Below, piece by piece: positions 8,081 through 16,693 of a DNA stretch of 64,000 bases. The notes below the pieces were generated by a model. The model saw nothing but the letters and a program-made list of their open reading frames with translations, did not search any database and was not told where the DNA came from. Every line of letters starts with the position of its first letter. The stretch's first letter is position 1. Source of the DNA: Rufibacter radiotolerans (GTDB lineage Bacteria; Bacteroidota; Bacteroidia; Cytophagales; Hymenobacteraceae). The DNA lies in assembly GCF_001078055.1 (NCBI RefSeq), contig NZ_CP010777.1, forward strand, positions 2,757,001-2,821,000. The letters are read 5' to 3'. The translations under genes were made by a program, and so were the position numbers.

Positions 8081-8503
8081 ATGGAAATCACCCTCACTAC
8101 CCCCGCCCTGCTGTTTCCGGCGCTCTCCTTGCTGTTGCTGGCCTTTACCAACCGGTTTATGGCCCTGGCCAAGCTTATCAGGGACCTCAAGCATATTTAC
8201 CAGAACACCCAGAGCCATCTCATCTATGGGCAGATCCAGAATCTGCGCACCCGGTTGTTGCTCATCCGGAACATGCAGGCCTTTGGCATTGCCAGCATGT
8301 TTTCCTGCGTGTTGTGTATGTTCATGATTTACGCCGGCTGGCAAACCACGGGAAAGATTGTCTTTGGGCTGGGGTTGGTGCTACTCATGGTGTCTATGGT
8401 GCTTTCTTTGTGGGAAATCCAAATCTCTGTGAAAGCCCTGGAACTGGAACTTAGTGACCTGGAGCACAAAGATGACCTCACTCCTTCTGCCGCCCTGACC
8501 TGA
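8081..8503 (+). CDS. DUF2721 family membrane protein
   Basis: A 140-residue inner-membrane protein. It has an N-terminal helix with TPALLFPALSLLLLAFTNRF (about 7-26), a cytosolic helical segment with several Arg and Leu residues (LIRDL, IQNLRTRLLLI), and two further membrane helices (about 67-86 and 91-112). A short charged tail follows. The motif order matches DUF2721, a widespread family of unknown function. It probably shares a transcript with the helical protein upstream. No terminator is evident before queA, but queA has its own -7 box. Confidence 0.8.
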   Translation: MEITLTTPALLFPALSLLLLAFTNRFMALAKLIRDLKHIYQNTQSHLIYGQIQNLRTRLLLIRNMQAFGIASMFSCVLCMFMIYAGWQTTGKIVFGLGLVLLMVSMVLSLWEIQISVKALELELSDLEHKDDLTPSAALT

Positions 8504-8636
8504 AGCAAGAAAACCCAGAGAAATATCAAAACAAGTGACCTTCTTTGGGGTTATAAGAATATTAATTTAAAAAAGAACTTCTTATACTTCCCTGTGATTC
8601 TCCTGCGTTAGGAGTGGAAGCTGGTATGCAGTTTTT

Positions 8637-8644
8637 ACCTTTGA
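8637..8644 (+). promoter_or_regulatory. -7 box TACCTTTG for queA
   Basis: Exact match to TAnnTTTG, 22 bases before the preferred queA ATG at 8667. No TTG at the expected -33 distance. Confidence 0.4.
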
Positions 8645-8666
8645 CTTTCTCTTGCCCACACCCTAC

Positions 8667-9899
8667 ATGAGTACCTATCATCCGCGCCAGATCGCTATTT
8701 CTGATTACAACTATTCCTTACCTGAAGAACAGATAGCCCAGTTTCCGCTGGAAGAACGGGACCAATCAAAGCTGTTGCTTTACCGGAATGGCCGGATCTC
8801 AGATGCCCGGTTCACAGATTTGCCATCGGCGCTGCCGCCCCAGTCTCTGCTTGTTTTCAATGACACCAAAGTGGTGCAGGCCCGGCTACGTTTCCAGAAA
8901 GCCACCGGCGGTACCATTGAGTTGTTCTGCCTGGAGCCCCTGGAACCGGTGCGCGAGGTACAGCAAGCCATGCAGCAAACCTTTTCTGTGGTCTGGAAAT
9001 GCCTGGTAGGAAACAACAAGCGCTGGCGCGAAGGGCGGTTGGAAATGCCGCTGGGGCCATACCCGGAAGATGGGGCCTTGTGGGCGGAGCGCCTGGCCCC
9101 CGCCGAGGAAGGGTTTGCCATCCATTTCACGTGGTCTCCCGGGAACCAGACCTTTGCCGAAGTGCTGGAACGCGCCGGCCTGTTGCCGCTGCCTCCCTAC
9201 ATGAACCGCGACGCCGAGGAAAGTGACCAGGAACGCTACCAAACCATTTATGCCGCCGAGGCTGGTGCGGTGGCCGCCCCTACCGCGGGCCTGCACTTCA
9301 CCCCAGCCGTGATGCAGGAAATAGAGGCCCGCGGGCATGAGCAGGCATTTGTCACGCTCCACGTAGGGGCCGGCACGTTTAAACCCGTGAAATCTGATGT
9401 GATGGAACACCATTACATGCACGGGGAACAGCTCTCTGTGAGCCGCGAATTTATTGAACGATTGCTGCACCATGGAAACCGGCCGGTCATTGCCGTGGGC
9501 ACCACCTCTATGCGTACCTTGGAAAGCCTGTATTGGCTGGGGGCAGGTATTTACCTGGGCCTTCTGCCCGGTGAGGAAGAAGAGCTTTCTTTGCCCCAAT
9601 GGTTCCCGTATGATGTAAGAACCACTATTTCTGTGCAGGAGGCCCTGGAGGCTTTGCTGTATTACCTCAACAGCCATAAACTAACGCACCTTCAGGCCAA
9701 CACCCATATTTTGATTGCGCCGGGTTACCAATTCAAGATCTGCTCTGGCCTGGTCACTAATTTCCACCAACCGCAGAGCACCCTGCTCTTGCTGGTGTCG
9801 GCCCTTATTGGCCCGTCCTGGCAGAAAGTGTACCGCCACGCGCTGGCCAACAATTACCGCTTTCTCAGCTATGGTGACAGCTCTCTGTTACTGCCTTAA
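8667..9899 (+). CDS. queA: S-adenosylmethionine:tRNA ribosyltransferase-isomerase
   Basis: A 410-residue enzyme that transfers the ribosyl part of SAM to preQ1 in tRNA anticodons to form epoxyqueuosine. Visible family motifs include the N-terminal DYNYSLPEEQIAQFPLEERDQ segment (given in part), LLVFNDTKVVQARL, AAPTAGLHF, HVGAGTF and the C-terminal LVTNFHQPQSTLLLLV. The frame also has a TTG five codons upstream; the ATG at 8667 fits the family N-terminus better. It is longer than the E. coli protein, as is common in Bacteroidota. The stop codon runs directly into a decayed palindrome. Confidence 0.95.
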   Translation: MSTYHPRQIAISDYNYSLPEEQIAQFPLEERDQSKLLLYRNGRISDARFTDLPSALPPQSLLVFNDTKVVQARLRFQKATGGTIELFCLEPLEPVREVQQAMQQTFSVVWKCLVGNNKRWREGRLEMPLGPYPEDGALWAERLAPAEEGFAIHFTWSPGNQTFAEVLERAGLLPLPPYMNRDAEESDQERYQTIYAAEAGAVAAPTAGLHFTPAVMQEIEARGHEQAFVTLHVGAGTFKPVKSDVMEHHYMHGEQLSVSREFIERLLHHGNRPVIAVGTTSMRTLESLYWLGAGIYLGLLPGEEEELSLPQWFPYDVRTTISVQEALEALLYYLNSHKLTHLQANTHILIAPGYQFKICSGLVTNFHQPQSTLLLLVSALIGPSWQKVYRHALANNYRFLSYGDSSLLLP

Positions 9900-9900
9900 G

Positions 9901-9940
9901 CTGGTTTAAGCTCGTTTTTGGAAAAACAGTCCTGAAACAG
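9901..9940. repeat. Decayed GTTTT palindrome after queA
   Basis: The arms CTGGTTTAAGCTCGTTTTT and AAAAACAGTCCTGAAACAG keep the family layout around a 2-base loop but with several mismatches. It starts two bases after the queA TAA. Confidence 0.5.
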
Positions 9941-10048
9941 TTAAACTCTTTTTTTTTAGAGTGGTTTTTCTACCTGCGAAAGAGTGACGAACCTATTTAC
10001 CTATGCTGGTCCATTTAATGACAAGGAGGGCCCGGCCTGTAAAAGGAA

Positions 10049-10090
10049 TATAACAAAAACAGGAGGCAATGGCCTCCTCTTTTTGTTATA
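10049..10090. terminator. Bidirectional terminator between queA and susD
   Basis: A 19-base inverted repeat (10049-10067 and 10072-10090) with one mismatch. The GC core is AGGAGGC/GCCTCCT and the flanks are A-rich and T-rich, giving a T tract on both strands. Confidence 0.8.
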
Positions 10091-10104
10091 AAGATATGGG
10101 TGGA

Positions 10105-11436
10105 TTATCCGCCAAAATACCCGGGGTTCTGGGTAAGGTTGACGTTAGCGTCTCTTTCCCGCTGTGGAATAGGGTACACCAACCGGTTAGAGCTGAAAGG
10201 TAACCCATCAATGGTACCGCGGGTACGCTTGATATCATGTAACAACTGGCCTTCAAAGACCAATTCCAACTTGCGTTCCTGCAGCACCTGGGCCAGCGTA
10301 ACGGTGGTGCGTGGGCTTAGTCCGGCTCTGGTTCTAATAGTGTTGATATCAGCCACCGGGGTAACACCACCAATGTTGGTACCGGTTCTCAGGCTCGCTT
10401 CGGCGCGGGTCAAATACATCTCGGCCAGGCGCAGAATAGGAACCACCGCATACTGCTCATCAAACTTGTTGGTATAGCCGCCCTCATAGATATCTAAGCG
10501 CTCATCAGAAGGGTCATATTGCTCTATCAACTGGTCCTGAATTTCAATATCTCCCCGTTGCAAGGAAGAATAATAGGTGTTAAGGCCGTTCACCCCGTCT
10601 TGTGAAGTCACCTGAATAGCAAAGATATCTTCGGTGCTATTGGTGGTGTTATTGAAAGCCTCAGCGTAGGTAGAAGCCAACCTGAATCTATTGGACTTGA
10701 TTACCCGGTCTGCCGCCTGCCCCGCTTCCAGGAATTTCTCCTGTTGCAGATAGACTCTAGACAGCATGCCGGCCGCAGCCCACTTGGTAGCAAAAAAACC
10801 ATTGGTGGAAGGCAGCAGGTTCTCAGCTTCGGTTAAGTCTTTCAACACTTGCGCGTACACTTCGGCCACGGTGTTTCTTCTTACATAAGAGGCTTCATTG
10901 ATCACAGCGGTAGGTTGCAAAACCAGGGGAACGCCAGGGTTGGTGGAAGGATTTCCGTCTACCCAGGCTTTACCAAACAGCTTCACCAACTCAAAATACA
11001 TGGCGCCGCGCAGGAATTTCGCCTCGCCCTCTACTCTGTTTCTTTTGGCCTGGTCTACCTTGCCAATATTGGCCAGCACACTGTTAGCGATGTTGATCAC
11101 GCGGTAGCTGTCCATCCAGGTGGCGGCCACAAAGGAGTTGTTCTCCAGAATGGCTTTGTCATAGACCTCGCCTGGCTGCGAGTAAGTACCCACCCAGGCA
11201 ATGTCGCCATTGTCAGCTAGGAGATCTGGCAAGAACATGATGTTCCCGCCATACACATCCTCATCGCCGGCGGCGTCATAGGCGCCAACCAAAGCAGCCT
11301 CTACGTCTGAGGAGGTGTTCAGGGCCTCTCCGGTTTTTACTTCGTTTCTAGGATCTATGTCCAGTTGGTCATTGCAACTAAACAGCAGGCCGGCAAAGCC
11401 CAGCAGCATAGCGTATGATTTTATATTTCTTTTCAT
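10105..11436 (-). CDS. SusD/RagB-family nutrient-binding lipoprotein
   Basis: A 443-residue surface lipoprotein, partner of the SusC-type transporter immediately upstream. The signal peptide ends in a lipobox LLFSC; the Cys is about residue 21. TPR-like helices with family phrases follow (GAYDAAGDEDVYGGN, AKFLRGAMYFELVKLFG, IPQRERDANVNLTQNPGY-type C-terminus). The start is placed at the ATG at 11436 because the frame's earlier GTG would put charged residues before the signal peptide. The gap to susC is 30 bases. No glycanase, sulfatase or sensor is nearby, so the ligand cannot be inferred; peptides or sugars are both possible. Confidence 0.93.
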   Translation of the reverse strand: MKRNIKSYAMLLGFAGLLFSCNDQLDIDPRNEVKTGEALNTSSDVEAALVGAYDAAGDEDVYGGNIMFLPDLLADNGDIAWVGTYSQPGEVYDKAILENNSFVAATWMDSYRVINIANSVLANIGKVDQAKRNRVEGEAKFLRGAMYFELVKLFGKAWVDGNPSTNPGVPLVLQPTAVINEASYVRRNTVAEVYAQVLKDLTEAENLLPSTNGFFATKWAAAGMLSRVYLQQEKFLEAGQAADRVIKSNRFRLASTYAEAFNNTTNSTEDIFAIQVTSQDGVNGLNTYYSSLQRGDIEIQDQLIEQYDPSDERLDIYEGGYTNKFDEQYAVVPILRLAEMYLTRAEASLRTGTNIGGVTPVADINTIRTRAGLSPRTTVTLAQVLQERKLELVFEGQLLHDIKRTRGTIDGLPFSSNRLVYPIPQRERDANVNLTQNPGYFGG

Positions 11437-11466
11437 AACAAGTCTTTTTTTGGTGCACACTTCTTC

Positions 11467-14400
11467 TTAGAACCCAATATTTATCCCAAAGGTGATTGTT
11501 CTGGCCTGTGGGGCCCCGTAGAAATCATTTCCTTGTGAAATGTTCCCTGCCAGGTAATCTGTGTTCACTTCTGGATCCCAGCCTTCATAGTCTGTAAAGG
11601 TGAGCAGGTTAAGACCCACGGTGTAGATTCTTACTTTTTCCAGGTGGAATTTCTGCGTGAAGGTAGAAGGCAGGGTGTAACCTAAAGTAAGGTTCTTCAA
11701 CCTAATGTAAGAACCATCTGAGAGGTACCGGGAAGAAGGATCTGTACCGTTGGCGTAGCCCAAGTAAGCTCTTGGCACATCTGTATTGTCACCGGGCTTC
11801 TGCCATCTTTTCAATTGGTCTTTGGTTTGGTTGTCATACCAGCTGGCGCTGGCGCTCATGTACTGCCCGGCACCGTTGTAGATGTCGTTGCCAAAAACAC
11901 CCTGGAAAAGGACGCTAAGGTCAATTCCTTTAAACGAGAAGTTGTTAGTAAGACCCATGGTATAATCTGGGTTAGGGTCACCAATTACCACTCTGTCTGC
12001 TGAACCATAGTCATTGGTAGTCTCGCGGTTGCGGCTGCCGTCTGGGTTAAGGGTATTCAGGTAATACAGGGCATCACCGTTATCTGGGTCAACACCGGCA
12101 TACTCCACGCCAAAGAACACGCCAATAGGCTCTCCTTCCACGGCACGGTTCAGGTAACCGCCGTTAATGATCTGGCCCTGCAGGTCTGTGATCTTGTTGC
12201 GGTTTCTGGAGAAGTTGAAGTTGGTAGACCACCGGAAGTCACCCACCAGGTTGTCTGTGTTCAGGGCAAATTCAAATCCTTTGTTCTCCAGTTTACCTAC
12301 GTTTCTCAGCTGGGTTCTGAAACCAGTGGTACCCGGCACGTTCACACCCAAAAGCAGGTCGTTAGTTTTCTTGATGTAGTAATCCACCTCGCCGGAAACG
12401 CGACCGTTCCAGAAGCCAAAGTCTACCCCAACGTCTAACTGGCCTGTCTCTTCCCATTTCAGGTCTGGGTTCTCAATCTGGATGGGGCTCTGACCAGGGA
12501 TTCCGCCGTAACCGGCACCCCCTGAATACAAGCCCAGGGCAGCAAAGTTTCCAATTTCGGCGTTACCGGTAATGCCGTAGCTGGCTCTCAGTTTCAGGTA
12601 ATTGATAAGGGTGGAGTTCTGCAGGAAAGACTCTTCGCTCACAATCCAGCCTACAGACCCTGCGGGGAAGAAACCGTATCTGTTATCACGCCCAAAACGG
12701 GAAGAAGCATCTACCCGGCCACTTAAACCAATCAGGTATTTGTCTTTCAACTTGTAGTTTACTCTGGAGAAATAAGAAAGGAAGGAATAGTCTGTAGCAG
12801 AGGAAGACCCTTCAGTGATATCAGCGGAGCTGGTTAACTTGCGGTAGGCGTTACTTGGGAATTGCTGCCCTTCCACGTAGTTCGCATTCTGGTTAGACTC
12901 CTGGTAGCTCATACCCAGAACGGCGTCAAGGGTATGGTCATCGCCAATGTTCTTGTTGTAGTTGAAGAAGTTGTTTGTGTTGTAGTTAGTGATTTGGGTG
13001 TAAGAGTTAACCCCAATCCCGTTAGGGGTACCAGTGTTTCTGGCGGTTAACTTACCATAATAGGCATCTTCGTTCTGGGTTAACAGGTCCAGACCAAACT
13101 CAGACCGGAAGGTTAAGCCGTTCATGATTTTGTAGCTGCCATACACGTTGGTGAAGTTACGGAACACCGTGGTCAGGAAGTCGGCATCCAGGGCGTTCAG
13201 CAACGGATTGTAGTACACCGGATAGTTGGTATTGGGGCGCCCGGTGGCCGGATCCAAGACACCACTTACCAAACCTGTTCTAGGGTCAATTACCGGCGTG
13301 ACAGGTGACAAGGCCACAATCTGCATTGGGGTGGCAAAGGCGTTGTCATTGCTCAACCGGTAGTTTTTGGTGCGGGTTAAGCTGAAGTTCATTCCCAGAG
13401 AAAGTTTATCCGTGGCCTGGTGATCCAGGTTTAAACGGCCACTCATTTTCTCAAAGCGGTTATTGATCAAAATACCCTCCTGGTTGCTGTGCGAAAGGCC
13501 GGTATAGAACCTGGTTTTCTCCGTTCCGCCGGCGGCGCTTACGTCTGTCTGGTTAATGGTGGCATCCTGGAAAACCTCTTCCTGCCAGTCTGTATCAAAG
13601 GTCAACGGGTTGGTGTTGCCGGCGGCATAGCGCTGCAGACGCCCCTCATTGAAGGCTACCCAGAAAGGCTCTCCTTCGCGCTCTTCTGAGTTTCTGGCCG
13701 CTTCTCTGAACAACTCCACATATTCTGCTGAGTTCAGGAATTCACGCTTGTTGGTAGGCTTGCTGAAACCAGTGAAGAAACTCACGTTGATTTTGGTGTC
13801 ACCGGAGCTTCCTTTTTTGGTGGTGATCAACACTACCCCGTTGGCGGCCCTTGAACCGTAAATAGCCGCGGCGGCAGCATCTTTCAAAACCTCAATAGAG
13901 GCAATGTCATTAGGGTTCAAATCTGCCAGGGGGTTGGTAGGGGCCCCATTGCTGTTAGGCACGCTGTTGGTCAACGGAACGCCGTCCAATACATACAAAG
14001 GCTCATTGCCGGCACTTACGGAAGAAGAACCGCGTACCCGCACTTTAATGCCCTGGCCTAACTTACCGTTCTGCTGCTCTACAAAAACCCCGGAGGTTCT
14101 ACCCTGCAAGGCATTCTCAAAGCTGGGGGACGGCGTGTTCTGGATGGCTTCGGCCTTGATGGAGGAGATAGAGCCGGTCACTTCGCGTTTTTCCTGGCTA
14201 CCGTACCCTACCACCACCACTTCGCCAATGGCTTTGGTGTCTTCGGTCATGCGCACGTCAAGTGTGTTACTGGAACCCAAGGGTACTTCACGGGTGGCAA
14301 ACCCTATAAAAGTAAAGACCAAGGTGGGGGAACCGGTCACATCTACAGAATAACGTCCATTGATATCTGTGCTGGCGCCTATGGTTGTACCTTTTACAAC

Positions 14401-14532
14401 CACACTCACGCCCGGAAGTGCTGAGCCATCAGCCGCAGAAGTTACTCTCCCGGTGATGGTTCTATTTTGCGCCATGGCGTCAAAGCTGACCACCGAGAGC
14501 AAAAACAAGAACAAGAGTAAAAGTTTTTTCAT
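11467..14532 (-). CDS. SusC/RagA-family TonB-linked outer-membrane transporter
   Basis: A 1021-residue TonB-dependent transporter. The signal peptide (1-21, ending AMA) is followed by a carboxypeptidase-D-like domain (about 22-105; TITGRVTSAADGSALPGVSV type). The plug domain begins near EVVVVGYGSQEKREVTGSIS and contains the SusC signature with NPNDIASIEVLKDAAAAAIY. The rest is a 22-strand beta barrel ending in ITFGINIGF with terminal Phe. It imports a substrate bound by the SusD lipoprotein encoded downstream. No anti-sigma domain or FecI/FecR pair is visible. Transcription presumably starts in the 496-base divergent region. Confidence 0.95.
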   Translation of the reverse strand: MKKLLLLFLFLLSVVSFDAMAQNRTITGRVTSAADGSALPGVSVVVKGTTIGASTDINGRYSVDVTGSPTLVFTFIGFATREVPLGSSNTLDVRMTEDTKAIGEVVVVGYGSQEKREVTGSISSIKAEAIQNTPSPSFENALQGRTSGVFVEQQNGKLGQGIKVRVRGSSSVSAGNEPLYVLDGVPLTNSVPNSNGAPTNPLADLNPNDIASIEVLKDAAAAAIYGSRAANGVVLITTKKGSSGDTKINVSFFTGFSKPTNKREFLNSAEYVELFREAARNSEEREGEPFWVAFNEGRLQRYAAGNTNPLTFDTDWQEEVFQDATINQTDVSAAGGTEKTRFYTGLSHSNQEGILINNRFEKMSGRLNLDHQATDKLSLGMNFSLTRTKNYRLSNDNAFATPMQIVALSPVTPVIDPRTGLVSGVLDPATGRPNTNYPVYYNPLLNALDADFLTTVFRNFTNVYGSYKIMNGLTFRSEFGLDLLTQNEDAYYGKLTARNTGTPNGIGVNSYTQITNYNTNNFFNYNKNIGDDHTLDAVLGMSYQESNQNANYVEGQQFPSNAYRKLTSSADITEGSSSATDYSFLSYFSRVNYKLKDKYLIGLSGRVDASSRFGRDNRYGFFPAGSVGWIVSEESFLQNSTLINYLKLRASYGITGNAEIGNFAALGLYSGGAGYGGIPGQSPIQIENPDLKWEETGQLDVGVDFGFWNGRVSGEVDYYIKKTNDLLLGVNVPGTTGFRTQLRNVGKLENKGFEFALNTDNLVGDFRWSTNFNFSRNRNKITDLQGQIINGGYLNRAVEGEPIGVFFGVEYAGVDPDNGDALYYLNTLNPDGSRNRETTNDYGSADRVVIGDPNPDYTMGLTNNFSFKGIDLSVLFQGVFGNDIYNGAGQYMSASASWYDNQTKDQLKRWQKPGDNTDVPRAYLGYANGTDPSSRYLSDGSYIRLKNLTLGYTLPSTFTQKFHLEKVRIYTVGLNLLTFTDYEGWDPEVNTDYLAGNISQGNDFYGAPQARTITFGINIGF

Positions 14533-15028
14533 CTGGTTTGTTTTAAAAGTTTGCTAATAGGTTGGTAATATTTTCTTAATATATGGGATGCGAAGTATTT
14601 TACAATAGCCGCTTTCTCCGGGCGAGTTTTTACTGGCAAGAAAAACGGGCTACACTGCCTTGCTTTATTTTACAATATATTGTCTTTCACTACTTTACAC
14701 ACCCTCGCCTTTCGTAATTTTTCTTTCGCTTCTCCTGCAAAAAGACTATCAAAAAACTAATAATCCTGAGTGGCAAGAAACTTTCCCATGGTTGGCTTAG
14801 AAGTGGAATTATGAGAATGTTAAATTATGGAGGATTCTATTTTATGAATTTACTCATTTTCATTCACAAAAACTACCATTCAATGTTATTTTTATCCCAT
14901 TAATACAAACTATCGTACAACTACGCAACACTTGAATCAGGCAAAGCCCTGACCTTTACTATAGGCTTAGTGGCTGATTTTCGTTACTTTTACAGGATAG
15001 TATAACCTACACCATCATTCAATAATCT
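14533..15028. other. Divergent promoter region between susC and the DUF2911 gene
   Basis: 496 AT-rich bases. They include CAATATATTG (a 10-base palindrome near 14673) and a near-consensus -7 box (TACTTTTA, 14985-14992) for the plus-strand gene. No coding frame, riboswitch or strong hairpin was recognised. The length suggests regulation of susC, but no operator could be identified. Confidence 0.45.
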
Positions 15029-15901
15029 ATGAAAAATCTCTTGTCTTTAAAAGTAGCCCTGGTTTTGGCTTTTGCCTTTTTCCTGGCTTACCCCGCTGCT
15101 ATAGCCCAAATCAAAATGCCCGCCGCCAGCCCGGCCGCTACCGTGAAACAGGCCATTGGTCTGGCCGATATCACCATTGAGTATTCCCGCCCCAGCATGA
15201 AAGGCCGTAAGGTCTTTGGCGACCTGGCACCTTACGGAAAGCTTTGGAGAACTGGCGCCAACAAATCTACCCAACTCATTCTCAGTGATGAGGTGATGAT
15301 GGAAGGCAACAAGGTACCGGCCGGCAAATACGCGCTGTACACCATTCCCGGCGAAAAGGATTGGACCATTGTTATCCATAAAAACACCGAGCACTGGGGC
15401 GATGGCGGCAAAGACTACAAGCAGTCTGATGACTTGGTTCGCTTTAAGGTAACGCCTAAAAAACTGGCGGAGAAAGTAGAAACCTTCACCATTGGTTTTG
15501 CTGACCTTACCAACAGCGGCGGCACCCTGCAGATCAGCTGGGAAAACACCCTGGTTCCCATTAAAATCACGACAGACGTAGACGCGAAAGTGATGGCCCA
15601 GATTCAGGACCAGGTGGTAAAAGGCACCAACGTGACCCCGGCGCTATACGCGGCGGCGGCTAACTACTACGCCACCAACAACAAAGACCTGAAGCAGGCG
15701 CTTACCTGGTATCAGAAAGCCAATGAGAAAGATCCTAAGTTCTACAACCTGCACTACCAGGCTAAGCTTCAGGCCCAATTAAAGGACTACAAAGGTGCCC
15801 GTGCCACGGCCCAGAAATCCATTGAACTGTCTAAGAAGGAGAACAACGCCGATTACGTGGCGCTCAATGAGAAACTCTTAGCCGAGATCAAAAACAAATA
15901 A
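15029..15901 (+). CDS. Secreted DUF2911 protein with C-terminal TPR-like repeat
   Basis: A 290-residue protein with a signal peptide (1-26, ending AIAQ). A DUF2911 domain follows (about 30-180; ITIEYSRPSMKGRKVFG, YGKLWRTGANKSTQL, VPAGKYALYTIPG are its conserved phrases). Helical repeats cover about 200-290 (ALTWYQKANEKDPKFYNLHY looks like a TPR). DUF2911 is common in Bacteroidota and its function is unknown. The gene is monocistronic, and its stop is followed after one base by a palindrome copy and then a conventional terminator. Confidence 0.88.
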   Translation: MKNLLSLKVALVLAFAFFLAYPAAIAQIKMPAASPAATVKQAIGLADITIEYSRPSMKGRKVFGDLAPYGKLWRTGANKSTQLILSDEVMMEGNKVPAGKYALYTIPGEKDWTIVIHKNTEHWGDGGKDYKQSDDLVRFKVTPKKLAEKVETFTIGFADLTNSGGTLQISWENTLVPIKITTDVDAKVMAQIQDQVVKGTNVTPALYAAAANYYATNNKDLKQALTWYQKANEKDPKFYNLHYQAKLQAQLKDYKGARATAQKSIELSKKENNADYVALNEKLLAEIKNK

Positions 15902-15902
15902 G

Positions 15903-15939
15903 CGTTTTAAGCCCTTTTCCTGAAAACAGGCCCAAAACG
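15903..15939. repeat. Dispersed GTTTT palindrome after the DUF2911 gene
   Basis: Arms CGTTTTAAGCCCTTTT and AAAACAGGCCCAAAACG with two or three mismatches, starting two bases after the stop. Confidence 0.75.
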
Positions 15940-15942
15940 GGA

Positions 15943-15974
15943 AGCCCCGCTGAAGAAGTTCAGCGGGGCTTTTT
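15943..15974. terminator. Intrinsic terminator
   Basis: A perfect 12-base stem (AGCCCCGCTGAA, 15943-15954; complement 15959-15970) with loop GAAG is followed by TTTTG. It lies between the convergent DUF2911 and nitroreductase genes and immediately after a family palindrome. Confidence 0.85.
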
Positions 15975-16012
15975 GCTTTTCATGAATTCTTGATAAACGG
16001 CGAAAGCAAGTA

Positions 16013-16597
16013 TTACGCCCAGCGCACTTTCTCCTCCAAAGGCACCATCCGCTTGCCGGCGGACTTCTCCTGGTCAGTATAGCCCAGATACAGAATGCCC
16101 AGCACCACGTCTTCCTCGCGCAGATCCAGCATTTCATTCATGGCCGGGTGGTAGGCCATGCCGCCAGATCCCCAGTAAGAAGCAATGCCCAGGGCCGTGG
16201 CGCCCAGCAGCAGGTTCTGGATGGCGCAGGCGGTAGCGGCAATTTCTTCCAGTTCCGGAATCTTGGGCAGGTTGCCGCGCTGCATGTAAGCCACCAGCAC
16301 ATGAGAGGCCTTGTCGCCCATGTGGCGCAACTTGTCTTCCTTGCTATCCTGAAAATTTTCCGAACCTGCCTGTTGCCGGTACAGGTCAGCATGCGCTGCG
16401 CAGAACTCTTGCGCCTTTTCGCCGGAATAGACAATAAACCGCCAGGGCTCGGTATGGCCATGCGTAGGCGCCCAATCAGCCAGCCCCAGAAGTTCCCTCA
16501 CCTGCGCATCTGGAATCTGCTGTCCGTTCATCTGGGCCGGCTTTACGGTCCTTCTATTTTTGATGATCTGCTGCAGGCGATGGAAGTCTTCGTTCAT
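16013..16597 (-). CDS. Nitroreductase family FMN oxidoreductase
   Basis: A 194-residue flavoprotein of the nitroreductase fold, closest in layout to the YdjA-like subgroup. The N-terminal phosphate-binding Arg pair lies in KNRRTVKP, followed by LLGLADWAPTHGHTEPWRFI. The C-terminal flavin-contact region includes GIASYWGSGG and LGILYLGY. Such enzymes use NAD(P)H to reduce quinones, nitro compounds or enones; the substrate here is unknown. It is transcribed alone, between terminator structures on both sides. Confidence 0.88.
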   Translation of the reverse strand: MNEDFHRLQQIIKNRRTVKPAQMNGQQIPDAQVRELLGLADWAPTHGHTEPWRFIVYSGEKAQEFCAAHADLYRQQAGSENFQDSKEDKLRHMGDKASHVLVAYMQRGNLPKIPELEEIAATACAIQNLLLGATALGIASYWGSGGMAYHPAMNEMLDLREEDVVLGILYLGYTDQEKSAGKRMVPLEEKVRWA

Positions 16598-16610
16598 GGT
16601 TTTGGTCTTT

Positions 16611-16650
16611 CTGTTTTAGGCCCGTTTTCCAGAAAACAGCCTCAAAACGG
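16611..16650. repeat. Dispersed GTTTT palindrome
   Basis: Arms of the type CTGTTTTAGGCCCGTTTT and AAAACAGCCTCAAAACGG around a 4-base loop, with a few mismatches. It lies between the symporter 3' end and the nitroreductase start, both minus strand, and so probably ends the symporter transcript. Confidence 0.75.
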
Positions 16651-16693
16651 AGGGCGAATTTAGTAACGGGCACAAGGCATTTCCTCCGGGAGC

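Noticed and set aside
8652..8666. Upstream TTG start for queA
   Set aside because: It adds only five residues, lies 7 bases from the -7 box, and the ATG at 8667 fits the family N-terminus.
16148..16663. 171-codon plus-strand frame over the nitroreductase gene
   Set aside because: Antisense to a well-supported gene, with no recognised domain.
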